Source: Chloracidobacterium sp. (lineage in GTDB: Bacteria; Acidobacteriota; Blastocatellia; Pyrinomonadales; Pyrinomonadaceae). Taken from it: 64,000 nucleotides of DNA. Below are positions 17,901 to 26,053 of this stretch, piece after piece. Under the pieces are notes generated by a model. The model was not told where the DNA came from. It saw only the letters and a program-made list of their open reading frames with translations, and did no database searches. A program made the position numbers and the translations under genes. Where the stretch lies: assembly GCA_016716305.1 (NCBI GenBank), contig JADJWP010000002.1, positions 1,920,501 to 1,984,500 of the forward strand. The letters are read 5' to 3'. How positions within the stretch are numbered: position 1 is the stretch's first letter; each line of letters begins with the position of its first letter.

Positions 17901-18122
17901 TCTGCCTTCGCGCAGCTTTTGTCCGATACCCGTAAAGATCGTGTTCAACATCTCGGCCGACAGGGATCCTCGCCGCTGGGTGTAGAGATCGCGCACACCC
18001 GCACCGCCATCGGATCGTGACGAGGCGGAGCGGCCCTTTGACGCGGAGATATTTTCCTTCATTCGAACGTCTCGAAAAGATACGTGTAAGAGGTCAAGTT
18101 CCGGATTAGAACCTGACCGCAT
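14961..18122 (-). CDS. Sigma-54 activator with N-terminal TPR region
   Basis: 1053 residues. Residues ~50-540 are a solenoid of TPR-like helical pairs (e.g. ATTQLAISYNNLGDHPKAVTL). Then comes a GAF-like segment (~575-700), a AAA+ sigma-54 interaction domain (Walker A GESGTGKE ~744-751, Walker B TLFLDEVGDLP, R-finger region FREDLFYRLNVIRL), and a Fis-type HTH (~1015-1050; NISRVANELGLTRRGLYLKL). The loop that contacts sigma-54 reads GSFTGA instead of GAFTGA. There is no receiver domain, so it is not a classical two-component regulator; the TPR region probably senses a protein partner or ligand. An alternative start is the ATG at 18062. It ends directly against the desulfurase gene. Target genes unknown. 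Confidence 0.92.
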   Translation of the reverse strand: MRSGSNPELDLLHVSFRDVRMKENISASKGRSASSRSDGGAGVRDLYTQRRGSLSAEMLNTIFTGIGQKLREGRSSEAERLVTEAIEKGNHHDDDLANLKRLLAFTLETVGRYKESLEVIKPYEDDEMLGRLRAETQVRVTTQLAISYNNLGDHPKAVTLLKSNLEKAKANDLSHLFGSIEIGLARVYRKLNEYPICRDHAERSLTDLRANGDWLGMAEAYREIAISHHQEGSSEKALEYFDLGIQIIGERSAPFMLGKLYTDMSGAYWFLRRPQDGIACLEKSIEFFEQTEHVLNSITAYNNLGIHLLHIGEWTKAEEIITRALDLAKQTNHAHVAGILDSLGELKILRGDLPAAQKLLEEAVKQARERKREWYEVQAMRNLSRCLLAEGKYAKASEKARATIELGRQIGAGHYANMAGLVVAESSLKQGSLAECENSLLVVEDNDPSTDFFVLGNIQRIRGLLSIEAGDNELGVHHFNRALTIFEAAEDVYHTALVHLLLGQHLPHRQSVRAAKHLNAALDIFKRLGVEDLKKDAAEALANLPKASSTEAPRVENRRVNSVVSQLLMVRLAEATASRELLFRELIAVLQQESQAKRVVIAELNEKKQLNAFITHGYSPSESTDLVRKYEEAQRKGDEKTFLRTRNLSVFPMRSTSANRAILFVHPQSGAVLNDGTPLLPLLRVVELGMDVIALREKDRSAPVEQELSQHTSSSLMPGFIHSSPAMTALVEEVYKIRSSDVTVLVTGESGTGKELVSRAIHTLSNRKDRTFIPFNCTAVPKELAEGHLFGYRKGSFTGAVSDSPGMIRAADGGTLFLDEVGDLPLDVQPKLLRFLQEGEVQPIGEKKPIKVDVRVIAATNMPLEDKVAEGTFREDLFYRLNVIRLRVPPLRERRSEIPPIVNYYVNHYSSRFGKHDITFTPQTVDLLMVCNWEGNVRQLCNEIQRIVARAVDGEIITPDHLSPELKHAARPLTPFGDEGGKLIASFDSPITPFANLSQGGTLEDAVSELEMQMIKAALARHRWNISRVANELGLTRRGLYLKLTRYGIEKAA

Positions 18123-18313
18123 GAGATCAAATTGAATACTTAGTAAACAGCGCAGAAAAAACTTAACAGAAAAAAGGTCTTGCGTCCATAAGTTTCTGAT
18201 CGACGGCGATCATTCGCACGATCGACCGCCTCACACCGCGGCCTATATTGCTTCTCCGAAAGCCTGCTGGCTATTGTCGCTGTGATAATCTAAGACCATT
18301 GTCGAAGTAGTTT

Positions 18314-18625
18314 ATGCCCAAAATCTCTGATAACGACAGTTCGGTTTTGACCGAACAAAAGACGCGGCTCGAGAAGCCTAAGTTGTTCAAGGTGATCTTG
18401 CACAACGACGACTTCACTACGATGGAATTCGTTGTTTTCATACTCGAATACGTCTTCAAACGGTCCGCGGCCGAATCGGTCGTGATCATGCTCAAGGTCC
18501 ATAATGAGGGCCGCGGGATCGCTGGGGTATATCCGTACGACGTGGCTTATATGAAGTCGCAAAAGGCGATGAACCTTGCAAAAGCGAGGGAATATCCGCT
18601 GCTTGTGACGGTTGAGGAAGAATAA
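18314..18625 (+). CDS. clpS: ClpS, ATP-dependent Clp protease adaptor
   Basis: 103 residues. ClpS delivers N-degron substrates to ClpAP. The core is intact: LFKVILHNDDFTTMEFVV, with the NDD motif that binds the substrate N-terminus, then the VMLKVHNEGRGIAGVYPYDVA segment, and C-terminal AREYPLLVTVEEE. The ~25-residue disordered leader is typical. clpA is normally the neighbour but is not here; ileS follows after about 100 bp. No strong ribosome site is seen ahead of the ATG. Confidence 0.94.
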   Translation: MPKISDNDSSVLTEQKTRLEKPKLFKVILHNDDFTTMEFVVFILEYVFKRSAAESVVIMLKVHNEGRGIAGVYPYDVAYMKSQKAMNLAKAREYPLLVTVEEE

Positions 18626-18729
18626 TGCAATTCGCGTACAAATGAGATTTTTCGCCGATAAGTGCTAATATTTAAGCTTTCGATCGACTATCGGCTGCCG
18701 ACATTGAAACATGCCGAAGCTTGTTTTTT

Positions 18730-21597
18730 ATGACCGAACCATTGGATCTGAAGAAAACCGTCAACCTACCTAAGACCGATTTTTCGCAAAAGGCGAATCT
18801 CGGCCAGGCCGAACCTGCTCGCCTTAAGAAGTGGAAAGAGATCGGGCTTTACAAAAAGATCGAAGAAGCCCGAGAAGGCCGCGAGAAATTCATCCTCCAC
18901 GACGGCCCGCCTTACGCTAATGCTGATATTCACATCGGTACGGCTTTGAATAAGATCCTGAAGGATTTTGTCGTCAAAACGCGTTCGATGATGGGTTATG
19001 ACGCCCCGTACGTGCCAGGATACGATTGCCACGGGCTGCCGATAGAAACGCTTGTTGAGAAAAAACTCGCCGAAAAAGGGAAGAACAAGGCTGATATTCC
19101 GGTTTCGAGCTTTCGCCGCATCTGCCGTGAACACGCCTCGACGGCAATGAACAATCAGACCCGCGATTTTCAGCGGCTCGGCATCCTCGGCGAGTGGGAG
19201 AATCCGTATCTGACGATGTCGCCGGAATATGAATCCTCTACTGCGCGCTTGTTCGGGAAGTTCCTTGAGCGAGGTTACGTGTATAAAGGGCTGCGGCCGG
19301 TCTATTGGTGCATCCACGACCAAACGGCTTTAGCTGAAGCAGAGGTCGAGTACAGAGAGCACACGTCGCCGTCGGTCTATGTGAAATTCCCGCTGAGGTC
19401 CGATCCGGCTGACATCGACGCGGCTCTTGCCGGGAAAAACGCATTTCTTGTGATCTGGACCACTACGCCATGGACGCTGCCTGCAAACCTTGGCATCGCC
19501 GTTCATCCGGATTTCGATTATTCCGCGATCGAGGTTGGCAGCGAGGTCTACATCGTCGCGTCAGAGCTCAAAGGTGCGTTTGTCGAGACCTGTGAATTTG
19601 AGGCCTCGGCCGAGATCGCCCGATTCAAAGGCTCGAAGCTCGACCGGCTCGAAGCGAAACACGCGTGGCTGGACCGCACATCGCTGATCATGAACGGCGA
19701 GCACGTCACGCTGGGCGAAGCCGATGCCGAGACCGAGCTTGACGTTAGATTTGAAAGCAAGAGCTCGGCAAAATCTGGCACCGGCCTTGTTCATACTGCA
19801 CCGGGCCACGGAGCGGACGATTTTCACATCGGCAAAAAGTACGGCCTCGATATATATAATCCGGTCGATGCGGCGGGCCGCTTTATTGCCGAGGTCGAGC
19901 ATTTTGGTGGAATGAACATCTTCGAGGCTAACCCGAAGATCGTCCAGTTTCTCCGCGAGAACGGGATGCTGCTGCATTCCGAGAAATACCAGCACCGATA
20001 TCCGCACTGCTGGCGCTGCAAGAACCCGGTCGTTTTCCGGGCAACACCGCAATGGTTCATCTCGATGGACGAGATCCAGGGCGACTCGGACGCGAAACCG
20101 CTTCGCCAGGCGGCTCTCGACGAGATCGGAAACGTCAAATGGCATCCGTCATGGGGCGAAGGCCGCATGTCCAATATGTTCAAGGGACGGCCTGACTGGT
20201 GCGTCTCGCGGCAGCGTTCGTGGGGCGTACCGATCCCGGTTTTCTACTGCAAAGGCTGCGACGAAACGATCGCCGACCCCAAGATCATCGACCACGTCGC
20301 TGACATCTTCGCCCACGAGACCGCTGACGCATGGTATTCGCGACCCGAGAACGAACTGCTGCCCGACGGCTTCAAATGTCCAAAGTGCGGCGATTCCGAC
20401 TTTCGAAAAGAAACCGATATTCTCGACGTCTGGTTCGATTCGGGCTCAAGCTGTGTCGCTGTGCTCGAAACCCGCGGCGATACGCTCCGGTTTCCGGCCG
20501 ATGTCTATCTCGAAGGCGGCGATCAATACCGGGGCTGGTTCAATTCAAGTTTGAGCTGCGGCATCGCCGCCCACGACCGCGCGCCGTACAAACAGATCGT
20601 CACCCACGGTTGGGTCGTCGACGGCGAGGGCAAAAAGCAATCCAAATCGCTCGGCAACGTGACTGCTCCGCAGGAAATTATCGATCGGTCAGGTGCCGAG
20701 ATCCTGCGTCTCTGGGCAGCGGCCGTTGACTATACCGAGGACGTTCGCTGCTCGGATGAGATCCTATCAAGGGTCATCGACGCCTATCGCAAGTTCCGAA
20801 ACACGCTTCGATACGCGCTTGGCAACCTTGACGGCTTCGACCCCGCAAAGGATTCTGTTGCAGAAGACGATTTGCTCGAGATCGACCGCTGGGCGCTCGC
20901 GAATCTCGATGAGGTGACCGCAAAGGCAATTGCGGGTTACGAAGCATACGATTTTCAGTCGGCATACGGAGCGATCTACAATTTTTGTACGGTCACGCTC
21001 TCGGCTCGCTATTTCGACATCATCAAAGATCGGCTCTACATCCTCGCGCCTCGTTCGATCGAACGGCGTTCGGCCCAGACGGCACTCTACCGCATAGCTG
21101 CGGACCTTAGCCGTTTGCTTGCACCAATACTCGCCTTTACGGCAGATGAGGCGTGGGAAAATCTTCCGGGCCAGACCGTTGCTTCCATCCATATCGCGGA
21201 ATTTCCAAAGGTGGCCGGCGAAGCAGACAGCGTCTTGACCAGCAACTGGGAACGGCTCTTTGCCATTCGCGACGAAGTACTGAAGGCCCTTGAAGAAGCT
21301 CGAAACGACAAGAGCATTGGTTCGTCGCTCGATGCCAAGGTCGTATTGACGACGGACGCCGAAACCACCCGATTTCTTCTCGATTATTTTACCGACCTTC
21401 GATATATCTTCATCGTCTCGCAGGTCGAGGTGCATGAAAGCGATCTATTTGCGGTCCGGATCGAAAAGGCCGACGGGCATAAATGCGAACGCTGCTGGAA
21501 TTATTCGATAAGGGTCGGCGAATTTGAGAAATATCCGACGGTTTGCGAGCGTTGTATCGAAGCACTTACTGAATTGGAAAAGGCGGCAGCCGCCTAG
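18730..21597 (+). CDS. ileS: Isoleucyl-tRNA synthetase
   Basis: 955 residues from the ATG at 18730 (an in-frame TTG three codons earlier is less likely). It charges tRNA-Ile. Class I signatures are present: the HIGH box as HIGT in NADIHIGTALNKILKDF, and the KMSKS box as KQSKS in GKKQSKSLGNV, both tolerated variants. The editing (CP1) domain has WTTTPWTLPANLG. A C-terminal zinc finger (HKCERCWNY ... CERC) closes the protein, as in bacterial-type enzymes. No T-box leader is evident. The next gene starts 13 bp downstream behind an AGGAG. Confidence 0.97.
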   Translation: MTEPLDLKKTVNLPKTDFSQKANLGQAEPARLKKWKEIGLYKKIEEAREGREKFILHDGPPYANADIHIGTALNKILKDFVVKTRSMMGYDAPYVPGYDCHGLPIETLVEKKLAEKGKNKADIPVSSFRRICREHASTAMNNQTRDFQRLGILGEWENPYLTMSPEYESSTARLFGKFLERGYVYKGLRPVYWCIHDQTALAEAEVEYREHTSPSVYVKFPLRSDPADIDAALAGKNAFLVIWTTTPWTLPANLGIAVHPDFDYSAIEVGSEVYIVASELKGAFVETCEFEASAEIARFKGSKLDRLEAKHAWLDRTSLIMNGEHVTLGEADAETELDVRFESKSSAKSGTGLVHTAPGHGADDFHIGKKYGLDIYNPVDAAGRFIAEVEHFGGMNIFEANPKIVQFLRENGMLLHSEKYQHRYPHCWRCKNPVVFRATPQWFISMDEIQGDSDAKPLRQAALDEIGNVKWHPSWGEGRMSNMFKGRPDWCVSRQRSWGVPIPVFYCKGCDETIADPKIIDHVADIFAHETADAWYSRPENELLPDGFKCPKCGDSDFRKETDILDVWFDSGSSCVAVLETRGDTLRFPADVYLEGGDQYRGWFNSSLSCGIAAHDRAPYKQIVTHGWVVDGEGKKQSKSLGNVTAPQEIIDRSGAEILRLWAAAVDYTEDVRCSDEILSRVIDAYRKFRNTLRYALGNLDGFDPAKDSVAEDDLLEIDRWALANLDEVTAKAIAGYEAYDFQSAYGAIYNFCTVTLSARYFDIIKDRLYILAPRSIERRSAQTALYRIAADLSRLLAPILAFTADEAWENLPGQTVASIHIAEFPKVAGEADSVLTSNWERLFAIRDEVLKALEEARNDKSIGSSLDAKVVLTTDAETTRFLLDYFTDLRYIFIVSQVEVHESDLFAVRIEKADGHKCERCWNYSIRVGEFEKYPTVCERCIEALTELEKAAAA

Positions 21598-21610
21598 CAG
21601 GAGAAAACAG

Positions 21611-22042
21611 ATGGAAAAGACGATCGGTATTGCGCTGTTTTTGATCTTGTTCAGCTTTTCGGTGTTTGGCCAAGCGGTCTATACGCCCGAGCGCGGTTCG
21701 GCAGAAAGAAAGGCGATCCTTGACGCGCTTCGGCTGCCTGTCGAACGCGATCTGAAACAAAAGGTCATTTTTGTTACCGATAATTTCAGAGTGCAGGGTT
21801 CGTGGGCCTTCGTCAGCGGGACGCCGCAGAACTCGAACGGCGCATCGCCCGACTATAGCGGCACGAAATATGCGGAGGCTGTCGATTCAGGTGCGTTCGA
21901 CAACAACTTTTTTGCATTGCTCCGAAAAACGTCGGGTAGATGGAGAGTGACCACTGTCGCGATCGGCTGCACCGACGTCTGCTTTGCGGACTGGTGGCGT
22001 CGTTATAAGGCGCCTAAGGCAATTTTCCCTTACACTGAATAG
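21611..22042 (+). CDS. Small exported protein of unknown function
   Basis: 143 residues from the ATG at 21611, which has AGGAG ten bases upstream; this decides the start over a longer frame running through ileS. Residues 1-19 (MEKTIGIALFLILFSFSVFG) are a signal peptide. The mature part, about 120 residues, includes the pattern RGSAERKAILDALRLPVERD and a C-terminal CTDVCFADWW with two cysteines that could form a disulfide in the periplasm. Its 'xRxxILDALRxPVE' start resembles SnoaL/NTF2-like envelope proteins, but I cannot assign a function. The next gene is also a small exported protein. Confidence 0.75.
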   Translation: MEKTIGIALFLILFSFSVFGQAVYTPERGSAERKAILDALRLPVERDLKQKVIFVTDNFRVQGSWAFVSGTPQNSNGASPDYSGTKYAEAVDSGAFDNNFFALLRKTSGRWRVTTVAIGCTDVCFADWWRRYKAPKAIFPYTE

Positions 22043-22119
22043 CGTTTTGTGAAACTGCGGCAAACCCGGCATCGTTATTTCCGGTGTCAGACATTCACAT
22101 ACCGGGAGATGATATAAAT

Positions 22120-22554
22120 ATGCGAAATATGGTCCTTTTGATGGTGTTGCTTTTTTCAGGATATGCCGGCAGCGCGATCGCGCAGAGCACCGAGATCGAT
22201 GCGGTCCGGATCCCATTGGAAAATTACCTTAAGGGACATGCGACCGGCGAGGGCGAGTTTTTCAGAAAGGCCTTTCATACCGAGGGCAATATGGTGTGGA
22301 TCCGCGATGGTAAATTCACGACCCGTTCGTTTGCCGAGTATATTGCCGGCGCTTCGGGAAAGCCGCCGTCGGATGAGGCCAAACGCAAACGGTCGATCGA
22401 GGGTATCGACATCGCGGGCAATGCCGCATCGGCGAAGATAATCCTCGATTATCCGAGCGTTCGTTTCGTGGATTTTATGACCCTGCTCAAGATCGACGGC
22501 GAATGGAAGATAGTCAGCAAGGTCTTCTACGCAGAACCAAAGAAAACTCAGTGA
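22120..22554 (+). CDS. Exported NTF2-like (lumazine-binding-like) protein
   Basis: 144 residues from the ATG at 22120, with GGGAG 11 bases upstream. The N-terminus (MRNMVLLMVLLFSGYAGSAIAQ) is a signal peptide. The remainder matches the Lumazine_bd_2/NTF2-like fold: IPLENYLKGHATGEGEFFRKAFH at the start, MVWIRDGKFTTRSFAEYIAG in the middle and VDFMTLLKIDGEWKIVSKVFY at the end. Such proteins are mostly uncharacterised; a role in binding small ligands or as an enzyme scaffold is possible. Its stop overlaps the GTG start of lspA (GTGA, 22551-22554). Confidence 0.82.
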   Translation: MRNMVLLMVLLFSGYAGSAIAQSTEIDAVRIPLENYLKGHATGEGEFFRKAFHTEGNMVWIRDGKFTTRSFAEYIAGASGKPPSDEAKRKRSIEGIDIAGNAASAKIILDYPSVRFVDFMTLLKIDGEWKIVSKVFYAEPKKTQ

Positions 22555-23060
22555 CGAAAAAAGACATACTTTGGAAACTTGGATACCTCGCCATCACCGG
22601 CGGGGTCTTTATGGTCGATCAGACCACGAAGGCATGGGCGGTAAGGCGCTTGCGTTTCGGTGATGATATCCCGGTCATTTCGGGGCTTTTGAATTTTGCG
22701 TATGCCCAGAATACCGGCGTCGCATTCTCGATGCTCGACGATCATGGCGACGCCGGAAGGTGGGGATTGTCGTTGGTCGCACTGTTGGCGGGTGTGCTGG
22801 TGCTCTATTTCTTTTGGAAAACACCGCGGTCGGATGACCGTATCCTTGGGTCGCTGGCTCTGCTGCTTGCCGGTATCGCCGGCAATGTCACGGATCGCCT
22901 CCGTCTCGGATTCGTCGTTGATTTTATTGATGTTCAGTTCGGTTCATGGCACTACCCAACCTTCAACGTCGCCGATATGGCGATCGTTACCGGTGCGGGA
23001 TTGTTGATCATTGATATGTTCCTTTCAAAGAAAAACCTGACCCAGAAGGCCGAAGAGTAA
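22551..23060 (+). CDS. lspA: Lipoprotein signal peptidase (signal peptidase II)
   Basis: 169 residues from a GTG start that overlaps the previous stop. It cleaves the signal peptide of diacylated prolipoproteins in the inner membrane. Four membrane helices are visible. The conserved VDQTTKAWAVRRL, NTGVAFSML, GNVTDRLRLGFVVDFID and FNVADMAI blocks contain the two catalytic Asp residues (in GNVTDRL and FNVADM). The next gene is lgt, which performs the preceding step of the same pathway. Confidence 0.96.
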   Translation: MTKKDILWKLGYLAITGGVFMVDQTTKAWAVRRLRFGDDIPVISGLLNFAYAQNTGVAFSMLDDHGDAGRWGLSLVALLAGVLVLYFFWKTPRSDDRILGSLALLLAGIAGNVTDRLRLGFVVDFIDVQFGSWHYPTFNVADMAIVTGAGLLIIDMFLSKKNLTQKAEE

Positions 23061-23121
23061 GGGTTTTGCATAAGGCGGGCTTCCTTGAATGTGATCCCGA
23101 AGATCTGCATGGTTCTCAGAT

Positions 23122-23922
23122 ATGTACCCTGAATTATTCCGCATCGGTGATTTCCCTGTTACGAGCTACGGCATTTGGCTGGCGGCCGGAATGTTGATCG
23201 CGCTTTTCGCGGCGTCGCGCCTTGCAGCAAGAGACGGGCTGCCGCGCGAGCGGATATACGACCTTGGTTTGTGGACGCTGATCGGCGGACTTCTTGGCTC
23301 AAAGATATTGATGTTCTTCGTCGAAGACAACGTCAATATATTCTCACTCGACTTTTTACGCTCGGGCGGGGTCTATTACGGCGGGCTGATCGGCGGATTC
23401 CTGACCGTTGTTTTCCTGATTCGCTTTTACAAGCTGCCCTTCTGGAAGGTCTCTGACGCCCTCGCTGCGGGTCTGGCGCTTGGCCAGGCATTCGGCCGTC
23501 AGGGCTGCTTTGCTGCCGGCTGCTGCTGGGGAAAACCGACGACCAATTGGTGGGGCGTCCACTTCAGCGAAAAAGGAAATGAATACACCGGCGTTCCGAT
23601 CGCCAATAATGTTCATCTGCATCCGACGCAATTGATCGAGAGTTTTACGATGCTTGCCGTCTTTGGTTTTCTCGTATGGCTCCACCGAAACAAGAAGTTT
23701 GACGGACAGGTTCTGATAGCCTACGGCATCATCTATTCGATCTTTCGTTTCCTGATCGAGTTCATCCGCGACGATCCGCGCGGAGACCTCTTCGGCCTGA
23801 CAACGATGACCGGCCTTTCGACATCGCAGCTGGTCAGCCTTGTCGTCGCGGCCTTTGCTATCGCCTTCATGATAATGCGGCTGCGGTCAAACGATCTAAA
23901 GGAACCAATTGAGCACACCTAA
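23122..23922 (+). CDS. lgt: Prolipoprotein diacylglyceryl transferase
   Basis: 266 residues, seven predicted membrane helices. Lgt transfers diacylglycerol from phosphatidylglycerol to the lipobox Cys. The signature GRQGCFAAGCCWGKPT near residue 130, HPTQLIES, and RFLIEFIRDDPRG are all present. It lies 61 bp after lspA, and its end overlaps the rluD start, so lspA-lgt-rluD are probably one transcript. Confidence 0.96.
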   Translation: MYPELFRIGDFPVTSYGIWLAAGMLIALFAASRLAARDGLPRERIYDLGLWTLIGGLLGSKILMFFVEDNVNIFSLDFLRSGGVYYGGLIGGFLTVVFLIRFYKLPFWKVSDALAAGLALGQAFGRQGCFAAGCCWGKPTTNWWGVHFSEKGNEYTGVPIANNVHLHPTQLIESFTMLAVFGFLVWLHRNKKFDGQVLIAYGIIYSIFRFLIEFIRDDPRGDLFGLTTMTGLSTSQLVSLVVAAFAIAFMIMRLRSNDLKEPIEHT

Positions 23923-24922
23923 AGCCCCGTCAGCGGGCGATATATCAACGCTGAACCTCAAGATCGACAGCGACACTGCCGGGCAGCGTCTCGATTCGTT
24001 TCTGGCCGAAAAGATCGACGGGTGGTCGCGGTCGCGTCTGCAAAAACTGATCGACGACGGTGACGTCCTGGTCAACGACAAGGCGGTAAGGTCTTCTTAT
24101 AAACTCCGCGAAAATGACGAGATCGATGTCGATCTGGTCGAGGCACCGGTCGCGATCTTCGAACCCGAGGATATCCCCCTCGAGATCGTCTTCGAGGACG
24201 AATACCTCGCGGTCATCAACAAACCGGCCGGCATGGTCGTTCACCCCGGAGCCGGAAACAGCCGCGGCACGTTGGCGAATGCGATCGCATGGCACTTCGG
24301 GCAGCGTTTCAGCAGCCCGCAAGCAACGAACAAGTTGTCCGATCCAACCAATCCGTCTGATGGCAGCGAGCGTGTAGGGATCGTTCACCGTCTCGATAAA
24401 GAGACATCCGGGCTGATTGTCGTCGCTAAGAATGAGAAGACACACGAGGCGCTCTCAAACCAATTTCGCGACCGAAAGGTCACGAAGCGATACGTGACTC
24501 TGGTTCACGGCAGCCCGCGTGAGAACTCGGGTACGATCGACAGGCCGCTCGCCAGAGACCGCTGGCACCGGACGAAAATGACCGTAGCGGCGAATGGCCG
24601 CAACGCGCTGACGATCTGGAAGGTCAGGCAGCGGTTCGAGAAATTCACGCTTCTTGAGGTCGAGATCAAGACCGGCCGGACGCATCAGATCCGCGTCCAT
24701 CTCGCCTCGATAAACCATCCGGTCGTCGGCGACAGCACGTATAACGAAGGCCGCGACAACACCGTCGCCGATATCGAAATAAAAAATGCGATCCGCATCC
24801 TCGGCCGATTCTTCCTTCACGCCGAGAAACTGTCAATCTTTCATCCGGAATCCGGCGAAGAGCTTTCGTTCGAATTGCCGATGCCTTCGGAATTGAGCGA
24901 ATTCCTGAAAGTGATCAAATAA
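23909..24922 (+). CDS. rluD: 23S rRNA pseudouridine synthase, RluD family
   Basis: 337 residues with a TTG start inside the end of lgt (14-bp overlap); AAGGAA five bases upstream supports it. An S4 RNA-binding domain (residues ~17-80; RLDSFLAEKIDGWSRSRLQK) precedes the RluA/RluD catalytic domain, whose catalytic Asp is in the HRLDKETSGLIV motif. GRTHQIRVHLA and HPVVGDSTYN follow. By family it modifies uridines of helix 69 in 23S rRNA. An lspA-rluD link is common in bacteria. Confidence 0.93.
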   Translation: MSTPKAPSAGDISTLNLKIDSDTAGQRLDSFLAEKIDGWSRSRLQKLIDDGDVLVNDKAVRSSYKLRENDEIDVDLVEAPVAIFEPEDIPLEIVFEDEYLAVINKPAGMVVHPGAGNSRGTLANAIAWHFGQRFSSPQATNKLSDPTNPSDGSERVGIVHRLDKETSGLIVVAKNEKTHEALSNQFRDRKVTKRYVTLVHGSPRENSGTIDRPLARDRWHRTKMTVAANGRNALTIWKVRQRFEKFTLLEVEIKTGRTHQIRVHLASINHPVVGDSTYNEGRDNTVADIEIKNAIRILGRFFLHAEKLSIFHPESGEELSFELPMPSELSEFLKVIK

Positions 24923-24927
24923 AAGAC

Positions 24928-24954
24928 GCGGCGATGAGGTCCAGCTCATGCCGC
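24928..24954 (-). terminator. Possible terminator between rluD and the convergent gene
   Basis: Arms 24928-24938 and 24945-24954 pair over 10 bp with one bulged base around a six-base loop. Read on the minus strand it is followed by TCTTTTATTT, so it would best terminate the minus-strand gene ending at 24975. There is no T tract on the plus strand. Confidence 0.45.
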
Positions 24955-24974
24955 ATCTGATATTTGGCATAGAG

Positions 24975-25838
24975 CTAACGCCGGCATCTTTGCTCGCCTG
25001 TTTGTAGACAATTGAAATATTCAAGATGCTTCGCTTCGCCTTTCAGCGGTCGGCCGTTAGCTTGCTTCACGTTTAGAATAAACGCGTCAGGCGAAATGGT
25101 TCCTCCGGACGGTTCGTCTATGATCCGGGCGACCACGTAGGGTGCGAGAGTTGGGTCATCGGTCCCGCGGACCGTTTGTCTTACGATGCCTAGCCTTGTC
25201 AGCATTGATACCTCTCGAGCCGTTTTGATGATCGGTGTGCCATCGAGCGAAATGCCGTTTCGCAGCGCCAATTCCTCAAGCAGCTTTTTCGAACTTTCGG
25301 TCTCAGCCTCAGCGGTATATGTGACAAGGATCGCGAGCCCCAGGCCGATGGGGTTCTTTTCGGTGTAATCCGCGTCGGTCTCGACCAGGGCTGCTTGCCG
25401 GTCCGAATTCAGATTCAAAGCGCTCGGAAACATATAGATCGGATAGCTTTTAGCGGTCGTCAACGCACGTTCGCCCATTGGATCATTAGAAAATGCATCT
25501 CGAAAAAGCTCTCCTCGCGGAACGAGGAATAACAATTGACCGAATGCACCGTAGGCGGGCTTTACCGCCAGGATCCGTACGCTCCGGAAATTTGCATCGT
25601 ATATGTCTTCAACGACCGACCAGCCGTCGCTTCCGCTCCTTCGATCCGTCATCGCACTCGAGATGATACCGTTGACCGCGTAATAGTCATCGCTATAGTC
25701 GAACGGACGCCTTTCGGCAGTAAAGATGCCGGTATCGGGCTTTGACGAATGAGTGCGCTGTGCATGTACCGTTACGATCAGTATACCGATCGCAATGAGG
25801 AGGAATGCTACCGGCCTTGTTTGCTGTAATTTTTTCAT
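24975..25838 (-). CDS. Exported protein of unknown function
   Basis: 287 residues with a signal peptide (MKKLQQTRPVAFLLIAIGIL up to VHAQ). GGAAGG lies about 15 bases upstream of the ATG. The mature part has no motif I recognise: a region with FRSVRILAVKPAYGAFGQ, a helical stretch rich in Glu/Leu (AETESSKKLLEELALRNG), and two Cys in the last 15 residues. It is divergent from the GH20 hexosaminidase gene, so the two may share a control region, but nothing in the sequence ties it to glycan breakdown. Confidence 0.75.
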   Translation of the reverse strand: MKKLQQTRPVAFLLIAIGILIVTVHAQRTHSSKPDTGIFTAERRPFDYSDDYYAVNGIISSAMTDRRSGSDGWSVVEDIYDANFRSVRILAVKPAYGAFGQLLFLVPRGELFRDAFSNDPMGERALTTAKSYPIYMFPSALNLNSDRQAALVETDADYTEKNPIGLGLAILVTYTAEAETESSKKLLEELALRNGISLDGTPIIKTAREVSMLTRLGIVRQTVRGTDDPTLAPYVVARIIDEPSGGTISPDAFILNVKQANGRPLKGEAKHLEYFNCLQTGEQRCRR

Positions 25839-26053
25839 GAGTATAAACCTTCCTTTTGTTGATCTGAACGCCCTCCCCTGAATGAACAGTGCGTCAGATC
25901 AATCAAAAAGACAGGTAAGCCGGAAACATGGTTTCAGGCTTTGCGCTTAGTTAACGTCGGGTTTGGCTTTATACTGTGAAGCGAAAACATTTTTCTCTGA
26001 TCAACGGGACGCTCCGTTTTCTACAGCTGATCGCATTTTCTGCTTCGATCTAT

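Noticed and set aside
18062..18122. Upstream 20 residues of the TPR/sigma-54 regulator as a separate feature
   Set aside because: Only a choice between two starts (18122 or 18062); neither has a strong ribosome site, so the longer one is kept with a note.
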